A DNA stretch of 64,000 bases from Ambrosia x helenae (taxonomy: Eukaryota; Streptophyta; Magnoliopsida; Asterales; Asteraceae): contig CM061226.1 in assembly GCA_030844895.1 (NCBI GenBank), positions 42,726,238 through 42,790,237 on the forward strand. The letters are read 5' to 3'. A program made the translations under genes and the position numbers. Shown piece after piece: positions 10,171 to 18,838 of this stretch (its first letter is position 1; each line of letters starts with the position of its first letter). The notes beneath the pieces were generated by a model. It had not been told where the DNA came from. It searched no databases and worked only from the letters and a program-made list of their open reading frames with translations.

Positions 10171-11097
10171 TGTCACACCCCGCCTAGGCGGAAACACGGG
10201 AATGCAACGATCGAAAAGTTTTCAAGCACAAGGTTCAAGCAATACACATTTATACAAAATAGTACCACCATAAAGATGGAATTTGTCATAATCTTATGGA
10301 AAATTAAGCATAGTGTAAGCACATGAACATGGTCTTATGGAAATTGAAAACATGATGTTTTGAAGCTGACAAAAGCCATCAAAGTGATACCACGGTATGC
10401 ATGCTCGAACCCTTCCCTTAATCCTCTGTGGCCCTCAATTAGTTACGTGAAACAGATGCATAAAGGATTTTTGTCAACAATAATGTTGGTGAGTCTATGG
10501 GTTTTGAATGTACTGTGAAATGAACGTGTCATCCGTGTTTGACCAATCATGAGCTAGCTAAGCAAATGATCACAGTGAGAACCATGAGTCTTGTAACCAA
10601 ACCTCGTGACTGTGGTGCCTCGTGCATTGACACCAAAGACAATGTATGTATAGTAGAATACTAACACTCTTTTGCATGTGGCCGGTTAGCGCGACTAACC
10701 AAGAGTGGGGGTGTCAACCCAATAGATCTATTAAAGTGTTCCATGGCTAAATGTCTAGCTAATGGTTACAGTGAATGATGTACGAGGACTAGTGAGCTCA
10801 TGAACCAAAATGTCTCATGTTCCACATGGTAGTCATGCTAGAATGTACACACACTTGAAATTGACACAAGTATTGATGCATGTGTTTCCCCCAAAATGTA
10901 AAATAGTAAAATGAGGCCATAGAAAACTCACCTGTTTGAGTCGTGTGTGGTTTAGTGAGCTAGTAGATGATCACCGTCCTGACAAATGATCTCCTATATT
11001 CATTATGGACACGACAAGTCATTTGGATGTCGTTTATCATACAAATTTTTTCACCCGAAACTTGTGGACCATTGTGTTTAATGTGTTTCATTGTTCA
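10171..11097 (-). repeat. LTR E (927 bp, minus orientation)
   Basis: Starts TGTCACACCCCGCC and ends TTTCATTGTTCA (TG...CA). The order of its boxes (GTTGGTGAGTCTATGGGTTTTG, CCAATAGATCTATTAA, TGTTTCCCCCAAAATG, AAAACTCACCTG) parallels the first 900 bp of the 2.5-kb LTRs, so it is a distant, shorter relative. It interrupts the gag of element X, which resumes at 11098. No gene is seen. Confidence 0.6.
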
Positions 11098-11137
11098 TGG
11101 AAGGTACAGGTGGAGTATTTTACCTTTTGGTCCTCAG
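11098..11137 (-). pseudogene. Fragment of element X gag
   Basis: Read on the minus strand across the chromovirus insertion, the X Gag frame (ending SVLDISGCSE at 21299) continues here as DQKVKYSTCTFH, a typical Gag continuation. It is then cut by LTR E. This shows that 11137 and 21299 were once adjacent and that X is the host of the chromovirus. Confidence 0.65.
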
Positions 11138-11248
11138 TGTAACATTTCGCATTTATTCTTGTACGTTACACCATCGCATTTAATAAAACATCAAGTTTCG
11201 TTATTCTCGTGTGCTATAATTATTTTTGTCGCGTTATTGGAACCCTAA

Positions 11249-11297
<49 letters not shown>

Positions 11298-11331
11298 GAT
11301 TATATGTAATAATTATCAAAAAACAAAAACT

Positions 11332-11404
11332 GCTTGGGCCGGGAATCGAACCCGCGCCCAAGCCGGCCCAACCACACCATCAAGCATAACCATCTGGGCT
11401 AGCC
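11332..11404 (-). repeat. Antisense tRNA-like module, chromovirus 5' LTR
   Basis: Minus strand: GGCTAGCCCAGATGGTTA (A-box-like) followed by GCGGGTTCGATTCCCGGCC (B box, T-arm with TTCGATT loop). It resembles a degenerate tRNA or tRNA-derived SINE head. The second LTR carries it at 19010-19082. Confidence 0.55.
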
Positions 11405-11677
11405 ATCAACTTGGAATAAATCCGGACGTGTATTAATGTTATACTTGGTTTTAAAAGCTTCACAGCTGACTATGGAAAGTCAACTGTGACGCGTTTGCTT
11501 AATCAATCACAATTAACTTGTGATTGATCCAAAAATGGCAACGATGCTCGATGACCGGCCTCATCCAGCTTCGATTACACGCTAACAACCATCAATCATT
11601 GACCAATTTGAATCAATACGCGTATAAACTTTAATAATTAGTCAAACTTTCCAATTAACCCAACCATCGACCCACAC

Positions 11678-11684
11678 TATAAAT
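11678..11684 (+). promoter_or_regulatory. TATA box of the chromovirus 5' LTR
   Basis: TATAAAT in CACTATAAATTGG, followed by a C/T-rich presumed transcription start region. The copy in the 3' LTR is at 19354-19360. Confidence 0.7.
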
Positions 11685-11860
11685 TGGACATCTACGAATC
11701 ATTGCAACTCGCTCATACTCTCTTCTCAATCTTCAATTCTTCTCCAATCACACTGAAATTATCATTCTAATCGTTGTTTGACTTTTGGCTTTGACCGGAC
11801 AATCGAACACAATTCATCACCGTGAGTTTAATTTTTTTATGGGGGTTTTGATCACCGGCG

Positions 11861-11907
11861 TTCACACATCAAAAGCCCTAACATCAATTAGGCCAATGAT
11901 GTGTGAA
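11861..11907 (+). repeat. Leader hairpin, chromovirus 5' LTR
   Basis: 11-bp inverted repeat TTCACACATCA / TGATGTGTGAA with an inner GCCCTAA / TTAGGC pairing. It starts 177 nt after the TATA box and ends 94 nt before the tRNA-like module, matching the spacing in the TR-GAG LTRs. The copy in the 3' LTR is at 19535-19581. Confidence 0.6.
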
Positions 11908-12000
11908 TCATGTTATTGCAGAATTTAGGGTTCGTGTAAACGATTTGGGGATAAACTGATTTTCCCGCTGTGTATTTATTTAATTTTAGACGGAGTTAAT

Positions 12001-12080
12001 CACAACCACTGGCCTAGGCCAAGTGGTTGTGACTAAGGCTTGCAACCTCAGCCACCCGGGTTCGAGTCCCGGCTGTGGCT
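12001..12080 (+). repeat. Sense tRNA-like module, chromovirus 5' LTR
   Basis: A palindrome (12001-12031, CACAACCACT...AGTGGTTGTG) is followed by AGCCACCCGGGTTCGAGTC and CCGGCTGTGGCT. The latter pair as a T-arm and an acceptor-like stem. It lies in the transcribed leader. The copy at 19675-19754 is nearly identical. Confidence 0.6.
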
Positions 12081-13629
12081 TTCGTTTCTTTTCTTTTTCA
12101 TTTTTAAACAACAAAGCATATTATTTATATATTATACATTTAAATTTTATAAATTCATTTTTAAATATTAAAACCTTTTTATAAATTCTAAAAAAATTAT
12201 ATTTTTCAAATCTGAGTTAAAGGTTTTATTTACAATTCTTGGTTTTCTAAAATTAATTGATTTAATATTTATAATAATTAAATCAATTTTATACTATTAT
12301 ATTTATAAAAATTCATTAAAATATCAAAACAATTTTATTAAATTCCACAAAAATTATCCTATGTTTGTACAATATTAAACTTTACTGAAATAATTTTTAA
12401 TTCAGAAAAATCATTTATTTTATATTTTTAATCAATTTTTGTTAGATTTAATCATAATTAAATCATAATAAATTCAATTCTTATTATTTTTACACCAAAA
12501 TTTTATACAATTTATTTTTAAATATTTAGAACAGAAATATGATTTTTAAAATAATAATTCTTTAATTTTAGTATTTTTGAATATTGAAGTTAAATTTGGC
12601 AATTTGTAATAAATAGATTTAAAAATCTATTTTAAAGGAAATAATTTTATAAAAATTATTTTTATACTTCAAACACATTATTGCGAGCATTCTAAATTCA
12701 AATTTTATAAAAAGACTTTCTTTTATTTAATTATCATATTTCCCTTTATTTAATTAACATTTTATTTTAAATTCAACAATTTGTTATCCCCAAATCGAAA
12801 CCCTAGGATATACTTATAAACTAGTTAGACTTAGACTTATTTGTTGCCTTATACATAGGGTAACACTTGGCAAACTATTGGGCTACACTTATACTATTCC
12901 TCAATACCTAATACTATACCAAGGTGAGTTTACGTAATCCTGTTTATGCGATTCTTTATACTTGCAACAATTTTAAGCAATTCAACATATATGTCTAGTA
13001 GTAAACTTTATTGCCTCATGTATTAGTCAACAGTTTCAACGAGTTTCAACGAGTTTCAACATTTACATAATCATTAGCTATGGCCAAGCCGGCGATACTC
13101 AATAATAGATCTATTGGATTGACAACCCCACCCGGATACGTGTACCTCCTACATAGGTCACGTGGGTGATTGTTATCGTTCAACATATTACTAAGGTGAA
13201 CCGTAGATGACGGATGGACCTAAACTAGTCGGAGGTTTGATTATGTCAACATATTATACTATTCATGTAGACTTAAATTTACGATAGACATACGAATTGC
13301 TAGATTTTTATACTTAAACTATATGCTTAACATGGATTATGTATTCTCACCAACTTCTAGTTGACCCCCCCCCCCCCATTTTTACAACTCAACAGGTGAT
13401 ATTGATGCTTGAAGATTAGAGTATTTATGAAGAAAATAAGGAGTCTATGCATGCTTGATTCTTGTGTGATGTATTAGATTTCCACATTCAAAACTCTTAT
13501 GTATTTCAATTTTTGGATATTTGCAATTTAATATTTATTTCAATTAAAATTTGGATTACCATGTGCTACTGTATACTCCTCAATACGTGACACCTCGATG
13601 TTTCCGCCATCGGTTGGGGTGTTACAGAT

Positions 13630-13642
13630 TGGTATCAGAGCC
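13630..13642 (+). other. Primer binding site (initiator Met tRNA), chromovirus
   Basis: TGGTATCAGAGCC begins three bases after the 5' LTR end. It is the canonical initiator-Met primer site. Confidence 0.95.
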
Positions 13643-14155
13643 TTGGTTATAGGGAATTAGGTTATTAGAAAAATAATCTAGACTATAACCTTAGGGACTT
13701 AAACAGTACTTGCTCCTCTTACTTGTAACCCTAATTGCTTCCCTAATCCTATCCTTATCCTATACCTTATATAACCCTAAACCTACTACTCTTATTCGTC
13801 TGCTGCAATCCTGATCCACCATTAGATTAATAGGACAAAATCCTCAGGTTTAACCTGAACCCCCTTGAGATCTCGTCGAAGTTCTAGATTTTAATAACGA
13901 ACACGTGCAATCTGGAAGGGTGAACGCCTGTATTCCGAGTCTTCTGTCTAGGCTGGCATTGCGCATATATCCCAATCAGACGAGGGACCCGGATGCCTAC
14001 CTGGGAATTCTCGGGATGAGTGTTCACTTATAGGCTAAAGCATGTCTTCATATGTTATTAGAATTTAGAATCTTTGATAAGTCAACGTCTTCGTTTATTC
14101 GTTTTAATTAATGAATAAATGATTACATTCCTTATATAAACCCTCATTCATTTCA
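13643..14155 (+). other. Leader of the chromovirus with conserved block
   Basis: Non-coding leader. Bases about 13830-14050 are nearly identical, in reverse complement, to 6655-6850 and 62775-62965. The leader ends with CTATTACAG just before the gag ATG, an acceptor-like context. Confidence 0.65.
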
Positions 14156-14592
14156 TTGTGTCTATTACAGATCATGCCTCCACGTCGCAGCACTCGCAAC
14201 AGCAATGGTGAGAACCACGAAGAAGGTGGTGATAACCATAACCATAACCATGACCAAGTTCCTAACCACAACAACAATGGTGTCGATGCTCAACTGGCTG
14301 CGATCATTTCTCAACAAATGGCGCAGCAAATCGCAACTCTGGTTCCCAATTTACTCGCTTAAGTCATCCAAATGAACGGCAACGGGAACGGTCACGGCAA
14401 CGGTCACGGAACGGGAACGGCAATGGCAATGGAAATGGACCCCCAGCCTGCACCCTTAAGCATTTCAACTCTTGTAACCCTCCAAAGTTTAGTGGTGAAG
14501 AAGGAGCTACAGGACTCCTCTAATGGTTTGAGGGTATTGAGAATACCTTCATCAACAGTGAGTGCCCCGACAACTTCAAGGTTCGTTACGCC
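14156..14592 (+). pseudogene. Broken N-terminal Gag of the chromovirus
   Basis: The likely start is MPPRRSTRNSNGENH at 14174, closely matching the intact Gag at 5318-6523. Three lesions are visible: a TAA at 14360-14362 where the relative has CAG, a one-base loss near 14410 in the NGNG-coding repeat, and a TAA at 14521-14523 where the relative has CAA. The reading frame therefore does not connect to the long ORF that follows. The domain is the Asn/Gly/His-rich N-terminus and the first part of the Retrotrans_gag domain. Confidence 0.85.
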
Positions 14593-17500
14593 ATGAGTGT
14601 TCTCCATAAACGAGCACTCACTTGGTGGAATGAAGAAAAGCGTACTCGTGGGGCCGAAGTTGCTCTTGCTATGACATGGGACCAAGTCAAGGAGGTCATG
14701 AAGGAAGAGTTTTGTCCTCGCAATGAAGTTAAGAAGCTTGAGGATGAGTTCCACACCTTAGCTCAAGATAGTGGGGAAAATCTTGCCTACAACACCCGCT
14801 TTCATGAGCTTAGCTTATTGTTGCCTCACAAAGTTACTCCCCTGCCGGTAGCCATCGAGAAGTACATCGGTGGTCTGCCCATGCAAATCCAGGACACCGT
14901 TTGGGGTAGGAACCCTGCAACTTTGGAAGAGGCCAAACGTCTAGCGGCCACTCTTACTGATAATCACGTGAAGAATGGTACTCTCTTCCGCAAAGGCACT
15001 AAGAAGACGGTTGCCAAAGACACTCCACAACCTGCAATTGAAGTCAAGCCTGAGACCTCAAGCAACAAAAAGCGCAAGGCTAGAAACTATATGGCTGCTG
15101 CTACTCCACCTGCTACCCAAAACCCAGCCAAGAAACCCTATGGTGGAACACACCCTCTTTGCAACACCTGCCAGTTCCATCATCTTCCTGGTAGACCATG
15201 CCGCCAGTGTAATAACTGTAAACGGTATGGACACTACACCAATGCCTGTCAAGCCCCTGCTGCCCAAAACAACCAAAACAACCCTGCCAGAAACAACCCT
15301 GCTCCCAACCAACAAAACAACAGGCCTACTCGTGGTCAATGCTACGAGTGTGGCAGCCCTGATCACTACATCAACAACTGCCCTAATCATAACCGAAACC
15401 AAAACCAAAACCAGAACCGCAACCAAAAACAAGGTGCTCGAGGTCGCGCCTACAATCTCAACGCTAACCAGGCTCGTGACAACAACGAAGTGGTGAATGG
15501 TACGTTCCTCATTAATAACCACTATGCATCCATATTATTTGATTCGGGAGCTGATAAGTCATTTGTGTCACTGAAGTTTGAACCTTTACTTAACTTACCC
15601 CACACTAATCTAGAGGAACCTTTAGTGGTAGAGGTAGCTAACGGGAAGTCTATTTCGATCGACTCTATTATTCGTAACTGCTTGTTGAACCTCGACGATC
15701 ATACCTTCTCTATCGATCTCATCCCCATGCATCTTGGTAGTTTTGATGTTATAGTAGGCATGGACTGGTTGTCAACTCATCGTGCCGAAATTCTGTGCTT
15801 CGAGAAAGTCATACGCATTCCTCTCGAATCTGGTGAGATTTTGAAGATCTATGGTGAGAAACCCTGTGGCGAGCTTAAGCTTATGTCTTGTACTACTGCC
15901 CAAAAGTACTTACGAAAGGGGTATACAGCCTTCTTAGCTAATGTGATAGAGAAGAAGGACAAAGGCAAAAGTATCCAAGACATTCCTATTATTCGAAACT
16001 ATCCTGAAGTTTTTCCAGAGGATTTACCTGGTTTGCCACCTGCTCGACAAGTTGAATTTCGTATTGATCTTGTTCCTGGTGCTAATCCTGTCGCTAAAGC
16101 TCCTTATCGTCTTGCACCCTCTGAGATGCAAGAACTTGCCAGTCAATTGCAAGAACTTTCTGATAAAGGGTTCATTCGCCCTAGTTCTTCTCCATGGGGA
16201 GCTCCTGTCTTGTTCGTTAAAAAGAAGGATGGTTCTCTTAGAATGTGTATTGACTATCGTGAACTCAACAAACTCACCATCAAGAATCGTTATCCACTTC
16301 CTAGGATTGACGATCTCTTTGATCAACTTCAAGGAGCAACCCACTTCTCGAAGATTGATCTCCGTTCTGGTTATCATCAACTTAGAGTCCACGATGAAGA
16401 TATTCCCAAGACAGCTTTTCGCACATGCTATGGTCACTATGAATTCATGGTTATGCCTTTTGGGTTGACCAATGCTCCCGCAGTATTTATGGATTTGATG
16501 AATCGGGTTTGTAGACCCTATCTCGACAAATTCGTGATCGTCTTCATCGATGATATTTTGATTTACTCTAAATCAAAATCCGATCACGAGCAACATCTTC
16601 ATTCCATCTTGGGTCTCCTAAAGAAAGAACAACTGTACGCCAAGTTCTCGAAATGTGAATTTTGGCTTAAGGAAGTTCAATTTTTGGGACACGTCATTGA
16701 TATGAACGGGATTCATGTTGATCCCGCAAAGATCGAAGCTGTGAAAAATTGGAGTGTTCCTAAAACTCCAACCGAAGTCCGTTCTTTCCTTGGTTTGGCT
16801 GGTTACTATCGTCGGTTCATCGCCAATTTCTCCAAGATCGCTGTTCCTCTCACTACCTTAACTCACAAGGGTAAGCCCTATGAGTGGGGACCAAAGCAAG
16901 AGGAAGCATTTGAAACTCTTAAGCTGAAACTCTGTGAAGCTCCTATCTTGTCTCTACCTGATGGTAATGATGATTTCGTGGTCTACTGTGATGCATCGAA
17001 CCAGGGTCTTGGTTGTGTCCTCATGCAACGAGGAAAGGTTATTGCTTACGCGTCTCGACAACTCAAGACTCACGAAAAGAATTATACCACTCATGATCTT
17101 GAATTGGGCGCTGTCGTCTTTGCACTCAAGATTTGGAGACATTATCTTTATGGGACCAAATGTGTGGTGTTCACGGACCACAAAAGTCTCCAACATGTCT
17201 TCGATCAAAAGAATCTTAACATGAGGCAACGACGTTGGGTTGAATTACTTAACGACTATGATTGCGAAATTCGCTACCATCCTGGAAAGGCGAATGTTGT
17301 TGCTGACGCACTTAGTCGTAAAGAGCGTGTCAAACTCCAATGTGCGAGAGTTCGTACTGATCTTCAGGATCGCATTCTCCAGGCTCAACACACATCAGTC
17401 ACCCAAGGTAACATGTACGATGAGATGTCTTGTGGTGCTGAAACTCAACTTGAAACCAAACCCGATGGTCTTCTTTATTTCCTTAATCGACTGTGGATTC

Positions 17501-18825
17501 CCGACCGTGATGATCTTCGTACTTTTCTCATGAACGAGGCTCATAAGTCTCGTTATTCTATTCATCCTGGAGCTGACAAGATGTACCAAGATCTTCGTTA
17601 TTCTTATTGGTGGCCTGGTATGAAGAAAGACATTGCTCTTTTCGTTGCCAAATGCCTCACTTGTTCCAAGGTCAAGGCTGAACATCAACGACCATCTGGT
17701 ATGCTTGAACAACCAGAGATTCCTGTCTGGAAATGGGAGAGCATAGCTATGGATTTCATCACCAAATTCCCTCGTACACCCAAAGGTTTTGACAGTATTT
17801 GGGTAATCGTCGATCGTTTGACCAAGTCAGCTCATTTCCTACCTATTCGTGAGAAGTATTCTGTGGAAAGGTTGGCAAAGATGTACGTAAGTGAAATCGT
17901 ATGTCGTCACGGTATACCTTTGGACATTATTTCTGATCGCGATGGTCGTTTCACCTCTCACTTTTGGGAGTCTCTACAAGATGCTTTGGGTACCAAGTTG
18001 AACCTGAGTACTGCTTATCACCCTCAAACAGATGGTCAGACTGAACGGACCATCCAAACACTTGAGGATATGCTCAGGGCATGTATCATCGATTTTGGTG
18101 GCGCATGGGATTCTCATCTTCCTTTGGTTGAGTTTTCATACAACAACAGTTATCACACCAGCATTAACATGGCTCCTTTCGAAGCACTCTATGGTCGGAA
18201 ATGTCGTTCACCTGTCTGTTGGACTGAGGTTGGTGAAGCTCGTATTACTGGACCCGAACTAATCCAGGAAACCATAGACAAAATTCATCTTATTCAGGAT
18301 AATCTTCTCAAGGCTAGAAGTCGCCAGAAGAGTTATGCTGATAGACGTCGTAAACCCTTGGAATTTCAAGTTGGGGACCTTGTACTACTTAAGGTATCCC
18401 CTTGGAAAGGAGTAATTCGTTTCGGTAGAAAGGGAAAGCTAGCTCCTCGATACGTAGGCCCCTTCAAAATCCTTGACAGAGTTGGAAAAGTGGCTTACAA
18501 ACTTGAACTTCCACCTGAGCTAAGCAATGTTCATCCGACATTCCATGTTTCGAATCTCAAGAAATGCTTAGCGGATGAGAACCTTCATGTTCCTCTTGAG
18601 GATGTGCAAATTGATGAAAGCATGCACATTATCGAGAAACCCGTCGAGATTGTTGATACTGGAGTCAAGAAACTCAAGCGCAGTCGTATTCCGATCGTTA
18701 AGGTTCGTTGGGAATCTAAACGAGGCCCAGAGTTCACTTGGGAACGTAAAGACCAAATGAAGTCGAAGTATCCACATCTTTTTCCACCAGACTCTCCAAC
18801 TCCAACTTCGGGACGAAGTTCCTAA
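14593..18825 (+). CDS. pol: Gag C-terminus and Pol polyprotein of the chromovirus
   Basis: 1410 codons, open throughout. The ATG is simply the first Met after the last gag stop and is not a natural start. In order: rest of Retrotrans_gag (RALTWWN at residue 8); a CNTC-HH-C variant knuckle and zinc knuckles CNNCKRYGHYTNAC and CYECGSPDHYINNC (about 190-265); aspartic protease with LFDSGAD (Asp317); reverse transcriptase (about 490-690, FIDD catalytic pair at 653-654); RNase H (YCDAS, Asp800); integrase with an H-H-C-C finger, MDFITKF and DRDGRFTS catalytic aspartates and TDGQTERTIQ; a GPF/GKV-type segment (YVGPFKILDRVGKVAYKLELP); and a chromodomain-like tail (VRWESKRGPEFTWERKDQM). This layout is the Tekay/Del chromovirus lineage. 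It would copy and integrate element DNA, and could act on the TR-GAG element in trans if a functional Gag is available. Confidence 0.93.
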   Translation: MSVLHKRALTWWNEEKRTRGAEVALAMTWDQVKEVMKEEFCPRNEVKKLEDEFHTLAQDSGENLAYNTRFHELSLLLPHKVTPLPVAIEKYIGGLPMQIQDTVWGRNPATLEEAKRLAATLTDNHVKNGTLFRKGTKKTVAKDTPQPAIEVKPETSSNKKRKARNYMAAATPPATQNPAKKPYGGTHPLCNTCQFHHLPGRPCRQCNNCKRYGHYTNACQAPAAQNNQNNPARNNPAPNQQNNRPTRGQCYECGSPDHYINNCPNHNRNQNQNQNRNQKQGARGRAYNLNANQARDNNEVVNGTFLINNHYASILFDSGADKSFVSLKFEPLLNLPHTNLEEPLVVEVANGKSISIDSIIRNCLLNLDDHTFSIDLIPMHLGSFDVIVGMDWLSTHRAEILCFEKVIRIPLESGEILKIYGEKPCGELKLMSCTTAQKYLRKGYTAFLANVIEKKDKGKSIQDIPIIRNYPEVFPEDLPGLPPARQVEFRIDLVPGANPVAKAPYRLAPSEMQELASQLQELSDKGFIRPSSSPWGAPVLFVKKKDGSLRMCIDYRELNKLTIKNRYPLPRIDDLFDQLQGATHFSKIDLRSGYHQLRVHDEDIPKTAFRTCYGHYEFMVMPFGLTNAPAVFMDLMNRVCRPYLDKFVIVFIDDILIYSKSKSDHEQHLHSILGLLKKEQLYAKFSKCEFWLKEVQFLGHVIDMNGIHVDPAKIEAVKNWSVPKTPTEVRSFLGLAGYYRRFIANFSKIAVPLTTLTHKGKPYEWGPKQEEAFETLKLKLCEAPILSLPDGNDDFVVYCDASNQGLGCVLMQRGKVIAYASRQLKTHEKNYTTHDLELGAVVFALKIWRHYLYGTKCVVFTDHKSLQHVFDQKNLNMRQRRWVELLNDYDCEIRYHPGKANVVADALSRKERVKLQCARVRTDLQDRILQAQHTSVTQGNMYDEMSCGAETQLETKPDGLLYFLNRLWIPDRDDLRTFLMNEAHKSRYSIHPGADKMYQDLRYSYWWPGMKKDIALFVAKCLTCSKVKAEHQRPSGMLEQPEIPVWKWESIAMDFITKFPRTPKGFDSIWVIVDRLTKSAHFLPIREKYSVERLAKMYVSEIVCRHGIPLDIISDRDGRFTSHFWESLQDALGTKLNLSTAYHPQTDGQTERTIQTLEDMLRACIIDFGGAWDSHLPLVEFSYNNSYHTSINMAPFEALYGRKCRSPVCWTEVGEARITGPELIQETIDKIHLIQDNLLKARSRQKSYADRRRKPLEFQVGDLVLLKVSPWKGVIRFGRKGKLAPRYVGPFKILDRVGKVAYKLELPPELSNVHPTFHVSNLKKCLADENLHVPLEDVQIDESMHIIEKPVEIVDTGVKKLKRSRIPIVKVRWESKRGPEFTWERKDQMKSKYPHLFPPDSPTPTSGRSS

Positions 18826-18838
18826 AAGTAGGGGAGAC
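18824..18838 (+). other. Polypurine tract, chromovirus
   Basis: AAAAGTAGGGGAGAC directly before the 3' LTR. It overlaps the final codons of pol. It is identical in core to the tracts at 4852 and 61710. Confidence 0.9.

Larger units (their letters stand above)
11138..13626 (+). repeat. 5' LTR of the chromovirus
   Basis: 2489 bp. Contains a TA microsatellite (11252-11290), an antisense tRNA-like module, U3 palindrome (11461-11488), TATA box, leader hairpin, sense tRNA-like module, an AT-rich stretch (12100-12780), three copies of a GAGTTTCAAC-like unit (13032-13060) and a C run (13367-13377). Apart from these it is non-coding; the small ORFs are not conserved. Confidence 0.95.

Noticed and set aside
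12001..12080. Genuine tRNA gene
   Set aside because: The T-arm and B box are good, but no anticodon arm or D-arm of normal length can be drawn. The sequence lies inside an LTR present in two copies, so I call it tRNA-like only.
15058..15522. 154-codon minus-strand ORF and other long ORFs opposite pol
   Set aside because: Shadow of the Asn/Thr-rich Gag coding region; composition (Val/Leu runs) is that of an antisense frame.
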